Below are positions 1 through 11,230 of a DNA stretch of 64,000 bases, piece by piece. How positions within the stretch are numbered: the stretch's first letter is position 1; every line of letters starts with the position of its first letter. A model generated the notes under the pieces. That model did not search any database. It was not told the DNA's origin and was given only the letters and a program-made list of their open reading frames with translations. This DNA is from Auanema rhodensis (Eukaryota; Nematoda; Chromadorea; Rhabditida; Rhabditidae), in the NCBI GenBank assembly GCA_964057225.1, contig OZ059894.1, positions 1,054,001-1,118,000 of the forward strand, read 5' to 3'. The position numbers and the translations under genes are program-made.

Positions 1-34
1 ACACTCAACATTGCTTCCAAAAACATTTTGACAA

Positions 35-53
35 AAATTTTTTCGAAAAATTT
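35..53. repeat. Dyad D1: A/T palindrome in the monomer (shown in U1)
   Basis: In G45 monomers positions 39-50 (tttttcgaaaaa) are a perfect 12-bp palindrome. In A45 monomers the same stretch becomes two 9-bp arms, aaatttttt (35-43) and aaaaaattt (45-53), around a single C44. Both common alleles therefore keep dyad symmetry. It is weakened in two right-hand variants: the aacaaat form (first at U127) and the aatattc form (first at U110). A/T runs form such symmetry easily, so function is not implied. Confidence 0.8.
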
Positions 54-161
54 CAAAATAATTTAGCAAAAAGTAGATGTTTTTAGATTCCTTTTTTCAA
101 GGCAAAGACGATGGACAATGTTTTTCAACGAAAAAATTAATTCTTCAGGGTGAAAATCGAG

Positions 162-183
162 GATATAAGTGTGAACTTATATC
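162..183. repeat. Dyad D2: perfect 9-bp inverted repeat, 4-base loop
   Basis: gatataagt (162-170) and acttatatc (175-183) are exact reverse complements separated by gtga. The motif is intact in most monomers up to about 34 kb. From U100 on, many monomers carry G169A (taaatg), which unpairs the eighth position of the left arm. Rarer changes also hit it: C176T in U24, C183T in U148, U163 and U177, a T in the left arm of U122 and an A in U141. Confidence 0.88.
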
Positions 184-196
184 AGTTGATATCTCG

Positions 197-266
197 GTGC
201 ATTTTTAAGCTAGCGCAAATCTGATAACACAGATCGACGCAGCTTAAAAATCCGCATCGAATGCAC
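197..266. repeat. Dyad D3: nested 70-bp inverted repeat
   Basis: The main arms are atttttaagct (201-211) and agcttaaaaat (241-251), so position i faces 452-i. Outside them gtgcatt (197-203) matches aatgcac (260-266), partly overlapping the left main arm. Inside, gcg (213-215) faces cgc (238-240) after a bulged A212, then atctg (219-223) faces cagat (230-234) around ataaca. The centre is the most polymorphic part of the monomer (states ataacacag, ataccacag, ataacaaag, ataacacgg, ataacatgg), while the arms rarely change. It could extrude as a cruciform or fold as a hairpin in a transcript; neither is demonstrated. Confidence 0.88.
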
Positions 267-300
267 TATACTACATTGAGAAACGCTTTATACAAAAATT

Positions 301-375
301 AGTTATGATCGTTTGAAAAATGATGCATTAGTGTATGTTGAGTTTCCATGTACACTCAACATTGCTTCCAAAAAC
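301..375 (+). repeat. Near-invariant core (monomer 301-351 plus 1-24 of the next)
   Basis: This stretch shows almost no variation over 182 monomers. The exceptions I noticed are few: tagctatg in U17 and U39, agatgc in U47 and U55, gcgtta in U66, aataatgc in U175, caacaatgc in U74. agtcag in U83 and U89 touches its left edge, and aaacaattt in the U75/U81 lineage lies at its right edge. It contains the atgcat palindrome (323-328) and D4. A strongly conserved segment in an otherwise drifting satellite is the usual place to look for a bound protein, but homogenisation alone could also produce it. Confidence 0.7.
335..362. repeat. Dyad D4: 9-bp inverted repeat across the monomer boundary
   Basis: atgttgagt (335-343 of one monomer) and actcaacat (3-11 of the next) are exact reverse complements around a 10-base loop, ttccatgtac. 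Shown at the U1/U2 boundary. It lies in the best-conserved part of the monomer and I found it intact at nearly every boundary. One exception is the right arm of U74 (caacaatgc), where the change falls just outside the arm. Because the window begins at monomer position 1, the left arm for U1 is cut off. Confidence 0.88.
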
Positions 376-3300
376 ATTTTGACAAAAATTTTTTCGAAAA
401 ATTTCAAAATAATTTAGCAAAAAGTAGATGTTTTTAGATTCCTTTTTTCAAGGCAAAGACGATGGACAATGTTTTTCAACGAAAAAATTAATTCTTCAGG
501 GTGAAAATCGAGGATATAAGTGTGAACTTATATCAGTTGATATCTCGGTGCATTTTTAAGCTAGCGCAAATCTGATAACACAGATCGACGCAGCTTAAAA
601 ATCCGCATCGAATGCACTATACTACATTGAGAAACGCTTTATACAAAAATTAGTTATGATCGTTTGAAAAATGATGCATTAGTGTATGTTGAGTTTCCAT
701 GTACACTCAACATTGCTTCCAAAAACATTTTGACAAAAATTTTTTCGAAAAATTTCAAAATAATTTAGCAAAAAGTAGATGTTTTTAGATTCCTTTTTTC
801 AAGGCAAAGACGATGGACAATGTTATTCATCGAAAAAATCAATTCTTCAGGGTGAAAATCGAGGATATAAGTGTGAACTTATATCAGTTGATATCTCGGT
901 GCATTTTTAAGCTAGCGCAAATCTGATACCACAGATCGACGCAGCTTAAAAATCCGCATCGAATGCACTATACTACATTGAGAAACGCTTAATACAAAAA
1001 TTAGTTATGATCGTTTGAAAAATGATGCATTAGTGTATGTTGAGTTTCCATGTACACTCAACATTGCTTCCAAAAACATTTTGACGAAAATTTTTTCAAA
1101 AAATTTCAAAATAATTTAGCAAAAAGTAGATGTTTTTAGATTCCTTTTTTCAAGGCAAACACGATGGACATTGTTTTTCAACGAAAAAATTAATTCTTCA
1201 GGGTGAAAATCGAGGATATAAGTGTGAACTTATATCAGTTGATATCTCGGTGCATTTTTAAGCTAGCGCAAATCTGATAACACAGATCGACGCAGCTTAA
1301 AAATCCGCATCGAATGCACTATACTACTTTGAGAAACGCTTAATACAAAAATTAGTTATGATCGTTTGAAAAATGATGCATTAGTGTATGTTGAGTTTCC
1401 ATGTACACTCAACATTGCTTCCAAAAACATTTTGACAAAAATTTTTTCAAAAAATTTCAAAATAATTTAGCAAAAAGTAGATGTTTTTAAATTCCTTTTT
1501 TCAAGGCAAAGACGATGGACAATGTTATTCAACGAAAAAATTAATTCTTCAGGGTGAAAATCGAGGATATAAGTGTGAACTTATATCAGTTGATATCTCG
1601 GTGCATTTTTAAGCTAGCGCAAATCTGATAACACAGATCGACGCAGCTTAAAAATCCGCATCGAATGCACTATACCACATTGAGAAACGCTTTATACAAA
1701 AATTAGTTATGATCGTTTGAAAAATGATGCATTAGTGTATGTTGAGTTTCCATGTACACTCAACATTGCTTCCAAAAACATTTTGACAAAAATTTTTTCG
1801 AAAAATTTCAAAATAATTTAGCAAAAAGTAGATGTTTTTAGATTCCTTTTTTCAAGGCAAACACGATGAACAATGTTTTTCAACGAAAAAATTAATTCTT
1901 CAGGGTGAAAATCGAGGATATAAGTGTGAACTTATATCAGTTGATGTCTCGGTGCATTTTTAAGCTAGCGCAAATCTGATAACACAGATCGACGCAGCTT
2001 AAAAATCCGCATCGAATGCACTATATTACATTGAGAAACGCTTAATACAAAAATTAGTTATGATCGTTTGAAAAATGATGCATTAGTGTATGTTGAGTTT
2101 CCATGTACACTCAACATTGCTTCCAAAAACATTTTGACAAAAATTTTTTCAAAAAATTTCAAAATAATTTAGCAAAAAGTAGATGTTTTTAGATTCCTTT
2201 TTTCAAGGCAAAGACGATGGACAATGTTATTCAACGAAAAAATTAATTCTTCAGGGTGAAAATCGAGGATATAAGTGTGAACTTATATCAGTTGATATCT
2301 CGGTGCATTTTTAAGCTAGCGCAAATCTGATAACACAGATCGACGCAGCTTAAAAATCCGCATCGAATGCACTATACTACATTGAGAAACGCTTTATACA
2401 AAAATTAGTTATGATCGTTTGAAAAATGATGCATTAGTGTATGTTGAGTTTCCATGTACACTCAACATTGCTTCCAAAAACATTTTGACAAAAATTTTTT
2501 CAAAAAATTTCAAAATAATTTAGCAAAAAGTAAATGTTTTTAAATTCCTTTTTTCAAGGCAAAGACGATGGACAATGTTATTCAACGAAAAAATTAATTC
2601 TTCAGGGTGAAAATCGAGGATATAAGTGTGAACTTATATCAGTTGATATCTCGGTGCATTTTTAAGCTAGCGCAAATCTGATACCACAGATCGACGCAGT
2701 TTAAAAATCCGCATCGAATGCACTATACTACATTGAGAAACGCTTAATACAAAAATTAGTTATGATCGTTTGAAAAATGATGCATTAGTGTATGTTGAGT
2801 TTCCATGTACACTCAACATTGCTTCCAAAAACATTTTGACAAAAATTTTTTCGAAAAATTTCAAAATAATTTAGCAAAAAGTAGATGTTTTTAGATTCCT
2901 TTTTTCAAAGCAAAGACGATGGACAATGTTATTCATCGAAAAAATTAATTCTTCAGGGTGAAAATCGAGGATATAAGTGTGAACTTATATCAGTTGATAT
3001 CTCGGTGCATTTTTAAGCTAGCGCAAATCTGATACCACAGATCGACGCAGCTTAAAAATCCGCATCGAATGCACTATACTACATTGAGAAACGCTTAATA
3101 CAAAAATTAGTTATGATCGTTTGAAAAATGATGCATTAGTGTATGTTGAGTTTCCATGTACACTCAACATTGCTTCCAAAAACATTTTGACGAAAATTTT
3201 TTCAAAAAATTTCAAAATAATTTAGCAAAAAGTAGATGTTTTTAGATTCCTTTTTTCAAGGCAAACACGATGGACATTGTTTTTCAACGAAAAAATTAAT

Positions 3301-3510
3301 TCTTCAGGGTGAAAATCGAGGATATAAGTGTGAACTTATATCAGTTGATATCTCGGTGCATTTTTAAGCTAGCGCAAATCTGATACCACAGATCGACGCA
3401 GCTTAAAAATCCGCATCGAATGCACTATACTACATTGAGAAACGCTTAATACAAAAATTAGTTATGATCGTTTGAAAAATGATGCATTAGTGTATGTTGA
3501 GTTTCCATGT

Positions 3511-6500
3511 ACACTCAACATTGCTTCCAAAAACATTTTGACGAAAATTTTTTCAAAAAATTTCAAAATAATTTAGCAAAAAGTAGATGTTTTTAGATTC
3601 CTTTTTTCAAGGCAAACACGATGGACATTGTTTTTCAACGAAAAAATTAATTCTTCAGGGTGAAAATCGAGGATATAAGTGTGAACTTATATCAGTTGAT
3701 ATCTCGGTGCATTTTTAAGCTAGCGCAAATCTGATAACACAGATCGACGCAGCTTAAAAATCCGCATCGAATGCACTATACTACATTGAGAAACGCTTAA
3801 TACAAAAATTAGTTATGATCGTTTGAAAAATGATGCATTAGTGTATGTTGAGTTTCCATGTACACTCAACATTGCTTCCAAAAACATTTTGACGAAAATT
3901 TTTTCAAAAAATTTCAAAATAATTTAGCAAAAAGTAGATGTTTTTAGATTCCTTTTTTCAAGGCAAACACGATGGACATTGTTTTTCAACGAAAAAATTA
4001 ATTCTTCAGGGTGAAAATCGAGGATATAAGTGTGAACTTATATCAGTTGATATCTCGGTGCATTTTTAAGCTAGCGCAAATCTGATAACACAGATCGACG
4101 CAGCTTAAAAATCCGCATCGAATGCACTATACTACATTGAGAAACGCTTAATACAAAAATTAGTTATGATCGTTTGAAAAATGATGCATTAGTGTATGTT
4201 GAGTTTCCATGTACACTCAACATTGCTTCCAAAAACATTTTGACGAAAATTTTTTCAAAAAATTTCAAAATAATTTAGCAAAAAGTAGATGTTTTTAGAT
4301 TCCTTTTTTCAAGGCAAACACGATGGACATTGTTTTTCAACGAAAAAATTAATTCTTCAGGGTGAAAATCGAGGATATAAGTGTGAACTTATATCAGTTG
4401 ATATCTCGGTGCATTTTTAAGCTAGCGCAAATCTGATAACACAGATCGACGCAGCTTAAAAATCCGCATCGAATGCACTATACTACTTTGAGAAACGCTT
4501 AATACAAAAATTAGTTATGATCGTTTGAAAAATGATGCATTAGTGTATGTTGAGTTTCCATGTACACTCAACATTGCTTCCAAAAACATTTTGACAAAAA
4601 TTTTTTCAAAAAATTTCAAAATAATTTAGCGAAAAGTAGATGTTTTTAAATTCCTTTTTTCAAGGCAAAGACGATGGACAATGTTATTCAACGAAAAAAT
4701 TAATTCTTCAGGGTGAAAATCGAGGATATAAGTGTGAACTTATATCAGTTGATATCTCGGTGCATTTTTAAGCTAGCGCAAATCTGATAACACAGATCGA
4801 CGCAGCTTAAAAATTCGCATCGAATGCACTATACCACATTGAGAAACGCTTTATACAAAAATTAGTTATGATCGTTTGAAAAATGATGCATTAGTGTATG
4901 TTGAGTTTCCATGTACACTCAACATTGCTTCCAAAAACATTTTGACAAAAATTTTTTCGAAAAATTTCAAGATAATTTAGCAAAAAGTAGATGTTTTTAG
5001 ATTCCTTTTTTCAAGGCAAACACGATGAACAATGTTTTTCAACGAAAAAATTAATTCTTCAGGGTGAAAATCGAGGATATAAGTGTGAACTTATATCAGT
5101 TGATGTCTCGGTGCATTTTTAAGCTAGCGCAAATCTGATAACACAGATCGACGCAGCTTAAAAATCCGCATCGAATGCACTATACTACATTGAGAAACGC
5201 TTTATACAAAAATTAGTTATGATCGTTTGAAAAATGATGCATTAGTGTATGTTGAGTTTCCATGTACACTCAACATTGCTTCCAAAAACATTTTGACGAA
5301 AATTTTTTCAAAAAATTTCAAAATAATTTAGCAAAAAGTAGATGTTTTTAGATTCCTTTTTTCAAGGCAAACACGATGGACATTGTTTTTCAACGAAAAA
5401 ATTAATTCTTCAGGGTGAAAATCGAGGATATAAGTGTGAACTTATATCAGTTGATATCTCGGTGCATTTTTAAGCTAGCGCAAATCTGATAACACAGATC
5501 GACGCAGCTTAAAAATCCGCATCGAATGCACTATACTACTTTGAGAAACGCTTAATACAAAAATTAGTTATGATCGTTTGAAAAATGATGCATTAGTGTA
5601 TGTTGAGTTTCCATGTACACTCAACATTGCTTCCAAAAACATTTTGACAAAAATTTTTTCAAAAAATTTCAAAATAATTTAGCGAAAAGTAGATGTTTTT
5701 AAATTCCTTTTTTCAAGGCAAAGACGATGGACAATGTTATTCAACGAAAAAATTAATTCTTCAGGGTGAAAATCGAGGATATAAGTGTGAACTTATATCA
5801 GTTGATATCTCGGTGCATTTTTAAGCTAGCGCAAATCTGATAACACAGATCGACGCAGCTTAAAAATCCGCATCGAATGCACTATACTACATTGAGAAAC
5901 GCTTAATACAAAAATTAGCTATGATCGTTTGAAAAATGATGCATTAGTGTATGTTGAGTTTCCATGTACACTCAACATTGCTTCCAAAAACATTTTGACA
6001 AAAATTTTTTCAAAAAATTTCAAAATAATTTAGCAAAAAGTAGATGTTTTTAGATTCCTTTTTTCAAGGCAAAGACGATGGACAATGTTATTCAACGAAA
6101 AAATTAATTCTTCAGGGTGAAAATCGAGGATATAAGTGTGAACTTATATCAGTTGATATCTCGGTGCATTTTTAAGCTAGCGCAAATCTGATAACACAGA
6201 TCGACGCAGCTTAAAAATCCGCATCGAATGCACTATACTACATTGAGAAACGCTTAATACAAAAATTAGTTATGATCGTTTGAAAAATGATGCATTAGTG
6301 TATGTTGAGTTTCCATGTACACTCAACATTGCTTCCAAAAACATTTTGACAAAAATTTTTTCGAAAAATTTCAAAATAATTTAGCAAAAAGTAGATGTTT
6401 TTAGATTCCTTTTTTCAAGGCAAAGACGATGGACAATGTTTTTCAACGAAAAAATTAATTCTTCAGGGTGAAAATCGAGGATATAAGTGTGAACTTATAT

Positions 6501-8423
6501 CAGTTGATATCTCGGTGCATTTTTAAGCTAGCGCAAATCTGATAACACAGATCGACGCAGCTTAAAAATCCGCATCGAATGCACTATACTACATTGAGAA
6601 ACGCTTTATACAAAAATTAGTTATGATCGTTTGAAAAATGATGCATTAGTGTATGTTGAGTTTCCATGTACACTCAACATTGCTTCCAAAAACATTTTGA
6701 CAAAAATTTTTTCGAAAAATTTCAAAATAATTTAGCAAAAAGTAGATGTTTTTAGATTCCTTTTTCCAAGGCAAAGACGATGGACAATGTTATTCATCGA
6801 AAAAATTAATTCTTCAGGGTGAAAATCGAGGATATAAGTGTGAACTTATATCAGTTGATATCTCGGTGCATTTTTAAGTTAGCGCAAATCTGATACCACA
6901 GATCGACGCAGCTTAAAAATCCGCATCGAATGCACTATACTACATTGAGAAACGCTTAATACAAAAATTAGTTATGATCGTTTGAAAAATGATGCATTAG
7001 TGTATGTTGAGTTTCCATGTACACTCAACATTGCTTCCAAAAACATTTTGACAAAAATTTTTTCAAAAAATTTCAAAATAATTTAGCAAAAAGTAGATGT
7101 TTTTAGATTCCTTTTTTCAAGGCAAAGACGATGGACAATGTTATTCAACGAAAAAATTAATTCTTCAGGGTGAAAATCGAGGATATAAGTGTGAACTTAT
7201 ATCAGTTGATATCTCGGTGCATTTTTAAGCTAGCGCAAATCTGATAACACAGATCGACGCAGCTTAAAAATCCGCATCGAATGCACTATACTACATTGAG
7301 AAACGCTTAATACAAAAATTAGTTATGATCGTTTGAAAAATGATGCATTAGTGTATGTTGAGTTTCCATGTACACTCAACATTGCTTCCAAAAACATTTT
7401 GACAAAAATTTTTTCGAAAAATTTCAGAATAATTTAGCAAAAAGTAGATGTTTTTAGATTCCTTTTTTCAAGGCAAAGACGATGGACAATGTTTTTCAAC
7501 GAAAAAATTAATTCTTCAGGGTGAAAATCGAGGATATAAGTGTGAACTTATATCAGTTGATATCTCGGTGCATTTTTAAGCTAGCGCAAATCTGATAACA
7601 CAGATCGACGCAGCTTAAAAATCCGCAACGAATGCACTATACTACATTGAGAAACGCTTTATACAAAAATTAGTTATGATCGTTTGAAAAATGATGCATT
7701 AGTGTATGTTGAGTTTCCATGTACACTCAACATTGCTTCCAAAAACATTTTGACAAAAATTTTTTCGAAAAATTTCAAAATAATTTAGCAAAAAGTAGAT
7801 GTTTTTAGATTCCTTTTTTCAAGGCAAAGACGATGGACAATGTTATTCATCGAAAAAATTAATTCTTCAGGGTGAAAATCGAGGATATAAGTGTGAACTT
7901 ATATCAGTTGATATCTCGGTGCATTTTTAAGTTAGCGCAAATCTGATACCACAGATCGACGCAGCTTAAAAATCCGCATCGAATGCACTATACTACATTG
8001 AGAAACGCTTAATACAAAAATTAGTTATGATCGTTTGAAAAATGATGCATTAGTGTATGTTGAGTTTCCATGTACACTCAACATTGCTTCCAAAAACATT
8101 TTGACAAATTTTTTTCGAAAAATTTCAAAATAATTTAGCAAAAAGTAGATGTTTTTAGATTCCTTTTTTCAAAGCAAAGACGATGGACAATGTTATTCAT
8201 CGAAAAAATTAATTCTTCAGGGTGAAAATCGAGGATATAAGTGTGAATTTATATCAGTTGATATCTCGGTGCATTTTTAAGCTAGCGCAAATCTGATACC
8301 ACAGATCGACGCAGCTTAAAAATCCGCATCGAATGCACTATACTACATTGAGAAACGCTTAATACAAAAATTAGTTATGATCGTTTGAAAAATGATGCAT
8401 TAGTGTATGTTGAGTTTCCATGT
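3511..8423 (+). repeat. Block 2: 14-monomer segment U11-U24, first copy
   Basis: This 4,913-bp segment recurs as 11231-16143. Rare markers line up at a constant offset of 7,720 bp (22 monomers minus two deletions): aagataat (U15), tagctatg (U17), ttttccaagg (U20), cagaataa with caacg (U22), aagttagcg (U20, U23), and the 350-bp U24. The only difference I spotted by eye is a T at 8248 (gaattt), where the other copy has C. Such near identity implies a recent large duplication, or an assembly effect. Confidence 0.88.
8074..8423 (+). repeat. 350-bp monomer U24: deletion lineage 1 (A/T tract)
   Basis: The tract after ttgac reads aaa then seven T, instead of five A then six T, for a net loss of one base. 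The same monomer recurs as U32 (10881), U46 (15794) and U54 (18601), each also with caaagcaaag and ttattcatcg. All four are copies of one mutated monomer spread by block duplication. Confidence 0.9.
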
Positions 8424-8774
8424 ACACTCAACATTGCTTCCAAAAACATTTTGACGAAAATTTTTTCAAAAAATTTCAAAATAATTTAGCAAAAAGTAGA
8501 TGTTTTTAGATTCCTTTTTTCAAGGCAAACACGATGGACATTGTTTTTCAACGAAAAAATTAATTCTTCAGGGTGAAAATCGAGGATATAAGTGTGAACT
8601 TATATCAGTTGATATCTCGGTGCATTTTTAAGCTAGCGCAAATCTGATAACACAGATCGACGCAGCTTAAAAATCCGCATCGAATGCACTATACTACATT
8701 GAGAAACGCTTTATACAAAAATTAGTTATGATCGTTTGAAAAATGATGCATTAGTGTATGTTGAGTTTCCATGT
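8424..8774 (+). repeat. Hybrid junction monomer U25
   Basis: The 5' part has G33, A45, C107 and T118, like U11 or U33. The 3' end has TT at 288-289, like U19. The next monomer is a copy of U20 with its ttttccaagg marker, exactly what follows U19. This is the joint expected from an unequal crossover between a U33-type monomer and U19, with the breakpoint between monomer positions 118 and 289. Confidence 0.7.
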
Positions 8775-9476
8775 ACACTCAACATTGCTTCCAAAAACAT
8801 TTTGACAAAAATTTTTTCGAAAAATTTCAAAATAATTTAGCAAAAAGTAGATGTTTTTAGATTCCTTTTTCCAAGGCAAAGACGATGGACAATGTTATTC
8901 ATCGAAAAAATTAATTCTTCAGGGTGAAAATCGAGGATATAAGTGTGAACTTATATCAGTTGATATCTCGGTGCATTTTTAAGTTAGCGCAAATCTGATA
9001 CCACAGATCGACGCAGCTTAAAAATCCGCATCGAATGCACTATACTACATTGAGAAACGCTTAATACAAAAATTAGTTATGATCGTTTGAAAAATGATGC
9101 ATTAGTGTATGTTGAGTTTCCATGTACACTCAACATTGCTTCCAAAAACATTTTGACAAAAATTTTTTCAAAAAATTTCAAAATAATTTAGCAAAAAGTA
9201 GATGTTTTTAGATTCCTTTTTTCAAGGCAAAGACGATGGACAATGTTATTCAACGAAAAAATTAATTCTTCAGGGTGAAAATCGAGGATATAAGTGTGAA
9301 CTTATATCAGTTGATATCTCGGTGCATTTTTAAGCTAGCGCAAATCTGATAACACAGATCGACGCAGCTTAAAAATCCGCATCGAATGCACTATACTACA
9401 TTGAGAAACGCTTAATACAAAAATTAGTTATGATCGTTTGAAAAATGATGCATTAGTGTATGTTGAGTTTCCATGT

Positions 9477-9827
9477 ACACTCAACATTGCTTCCAAAAAC
9501 ATTTTGACAAAAATTTTTTCGAAAAATTTCAGAATAATTTAGCAAAAAGTAGATGTTTTTAGATTCCTTTTTTCAAGGCAAAGACGATGGACAATGTTTT
9601 TCAACGAAAAAATTAATTCTTCAGGGTGAAAATCGAGGATATAAGTGTGAACTTATATCAGTTGATATCTCGGTGCATTTTTAAGTTAGCGCAAATCTGA
9701 TACCACAGATCGACGCAGCTTAAAAATCCGCATCGAATGCACTATACTACATTGAGAAACGCTTAATACAAAAATTAGTTATGATCGTTTGAAAAATGAT
9801 GCATTAGTGTATGTTGAGTTTCCATGT
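9477..9827 (+). repeat. Hybrid junction monomer U28
   Basis: It starts as U22 (cagaataa, tttttcaacg) and ends as U20 or U23 (aagttagcg, ataccacag, A289). It is followed by a U21-class monomer, which is what follows U20. A crossover between U22 and U20 at monomer positions 128-210 explains both the hybrid and the extra two-monomer repeat. Confidence 0.72.
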
Positions 9828-11230
9828 ACACTCAACATTGCTTCCAAAAACATTTTGACAAAAATTTTTTCAAAAAATTTCAAAATAATTTAGCAAAAAG
9901 TAGATGTTTTTAGATTCCTTTTTTCAAGGCAAAGACGATGGACAATGTTATTCAACGAAAAAATTAATTCTTCAGGGTGAAAATCGAGGATATAAGTGTG
10001 AACTTATATCAGTTGATATCTCGGTGCATTTTTAAGCTAGCGCAAATCTGATAACACAGATCGACGCAGCTTAAAAATCCGCATCGAATGCACTATACTA
10101 CATTGAGAAACGCTTAATACAAAAATTAGTTATGATCGTTTGAAAAATGATGCATTAGTGTATGTTGAGTTTCCATGTACACTCAACATTGCTTCCAAAA
10201 ACATTTTGACAAAAATTTTTTCGAAAAATTTCAGAATAATTTAGCAAAAAGTAGATGTTTTTAGATTCCTTTTTTCAAGGCAAAGACGATGGACAATGTT
10301 TTTCAACGAAAAAATTAATTCTTCAGGGTGAAAATCGAGGATATAAGTGTGAACTTATATCAGTTGATATCTCGGTGCATTTTTAAGCTAGCGCAAATCT
10401 GATAACACAGATCGACGCAGCTTAAAAATCCGCAACGAATGCACTATACTACATTGAGAAACGCTTTATACAAAAATTAGTTATGATCGTTTGAAAAATG
10501 ATGCATTAGTGTATGTTGAGTTTCCATGTACACTCAACATTGCTTCCAAAAACATTTTGACAAAAATTTTTTCGAAAAATTTCAAAATAATTTAGCAAAA
10601 AGTAGATGTTTTTAGATTCCTTTTTTCAAGGCAAAGACGATGGACAATGTTATTCATCGAAAAAATTAATTCTTCAGGGTGAAAATCGAGGATATAAGTG
10701 TGAACTTATATCAGTTGATATCTCGGTGCATTTTTAAGTTAGCGCAAATCTGATACCACAGATCGACGCAGCTTAAAAATCCGCATCGAATGCACTATAC
10801 TACATTGAGAAACGCTTAATACAAAAATTAGTTATGATCGTTTGAAAAATGATGCATTAGTGTATGTTGAGTTTCCATGTACACTCAACATTGCTTCCAA
10901 AAACATTTTGACAAATTTTTTTCGAAAAATTTCAAAATAATTTAGCAAAAAGTAGATGTTTTTAGATTCCTTTTTTCAAAGCAAAGACGATGGACAATGT
11001 TATTCATCGAAAAAATTAATTCTTCAGGGTGAAAATCGAGGATATAAGTGTGAACTTATATCAGTTGATATCTCGGTGCATTTTTAAGCTAGCGCAAATC
11101 TGATACCACAGATCGACGCAGCTTAAAAATCCGCATCGAATGCACTATACTACATTGAGAAACGCTTAATACAAAAATTAGTTATGATCGTTTGAAAAAT
11201 GATGCATTAGTGTATGTTGAGTTTCCATGT

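Larger units (their letters stand above)
1..351 (+). repeat. Reference monomer U1, defining the numbering used here
   Basis: U1 serves as reference; position 1 is the first base of acactcaac. Layout: 1-30 conserved; 31-75 A/T-rich with palindrome D1; 76-130 variable (87-91, 107, 118, 123, 128); 131-168 conserved; 162-183 dyad D2; 197-266 nested dyad D3 with a variable centre (227-231); 271-291 variable (275, 278, 284, 288-289); 301-351 nearly invariant and leading into boundary dyad D4. U1 carries A33, G45, G107, A118, T123, G169, the 224-232 state ataacacag, C258, and TT at 288-289. I found no convincing sub-repeat: the two halves do not resemble each other. The length is close to two nucleosome repeats. 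Confidence 0.97.
1..3510 (+). repeat. Block 1: mixed monomers U1-U10
   Basis: Ten monomers of several classes. U1-U2 are identical in class (G45, G107, TT at 288-289). U3 and U9 carry ttattcatcg with ataccacag. U4 is G33/A45/C107/T118 with actttgag. U5 and U8 carry ttaaattcc. U6 carries gaacaatg and gatgtctcgg. U10 has a G33/A45/C107/T118 5' part but the ataccacag 3' state of U9, so it may be a recombinant. Many of these classes reappear to the right, so this looks like the edge of a larger rearranged domain. No other content. Confidence 0.85.
8424..11230 (+). repeat. Block 3: U25-U32, re-duplicated pieces of block 2
   Basis: Order by class: U25 hybrid, U26=U20, U27=U21, U28 hybrid, U29=U21, U30=U22, U31=U23, U32=U24 (including its 1-base deletion). 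The order fits two nested tandem duplications. One covers about six monomers and joins at U25; one covers two monomers and joins at U28. The block sits between the two 14-monomer copies. No other content. Confidence 0.8.

Noticed and set aside
137-155. Hammerhead ribozyme core on the minus strand (ctgaaga followed by a gaaa downstream)
   Set aside because: ctgaaga fits the CUGANGA core, but I could not find the flanking helices or a cleavage triplet with a strand pairing to the upstream ggtg segment.
188-193. gatatc and the nearby gctagc (209-214) as functional sites
   Set aside because: These are short palindromes present in most monomers. They are useful as restriction markers of the 351-bp ladder but are not evidence of function.
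197-266. D3 as terminal inverted repeats of a MITE or a Helitron end
   Set aside because: The arms are only 11 bp, sit about 30 bp apart inside every monomer, and have no target-site duplication or transposon-like boundary.
1-351. Monomer as a dimer of about 175-bp sub-repeats
   Set aside because: The two halves show no alignable similarity beyond short A/T runs; the dinucleosome-like length is not reflected in an internal repeat.
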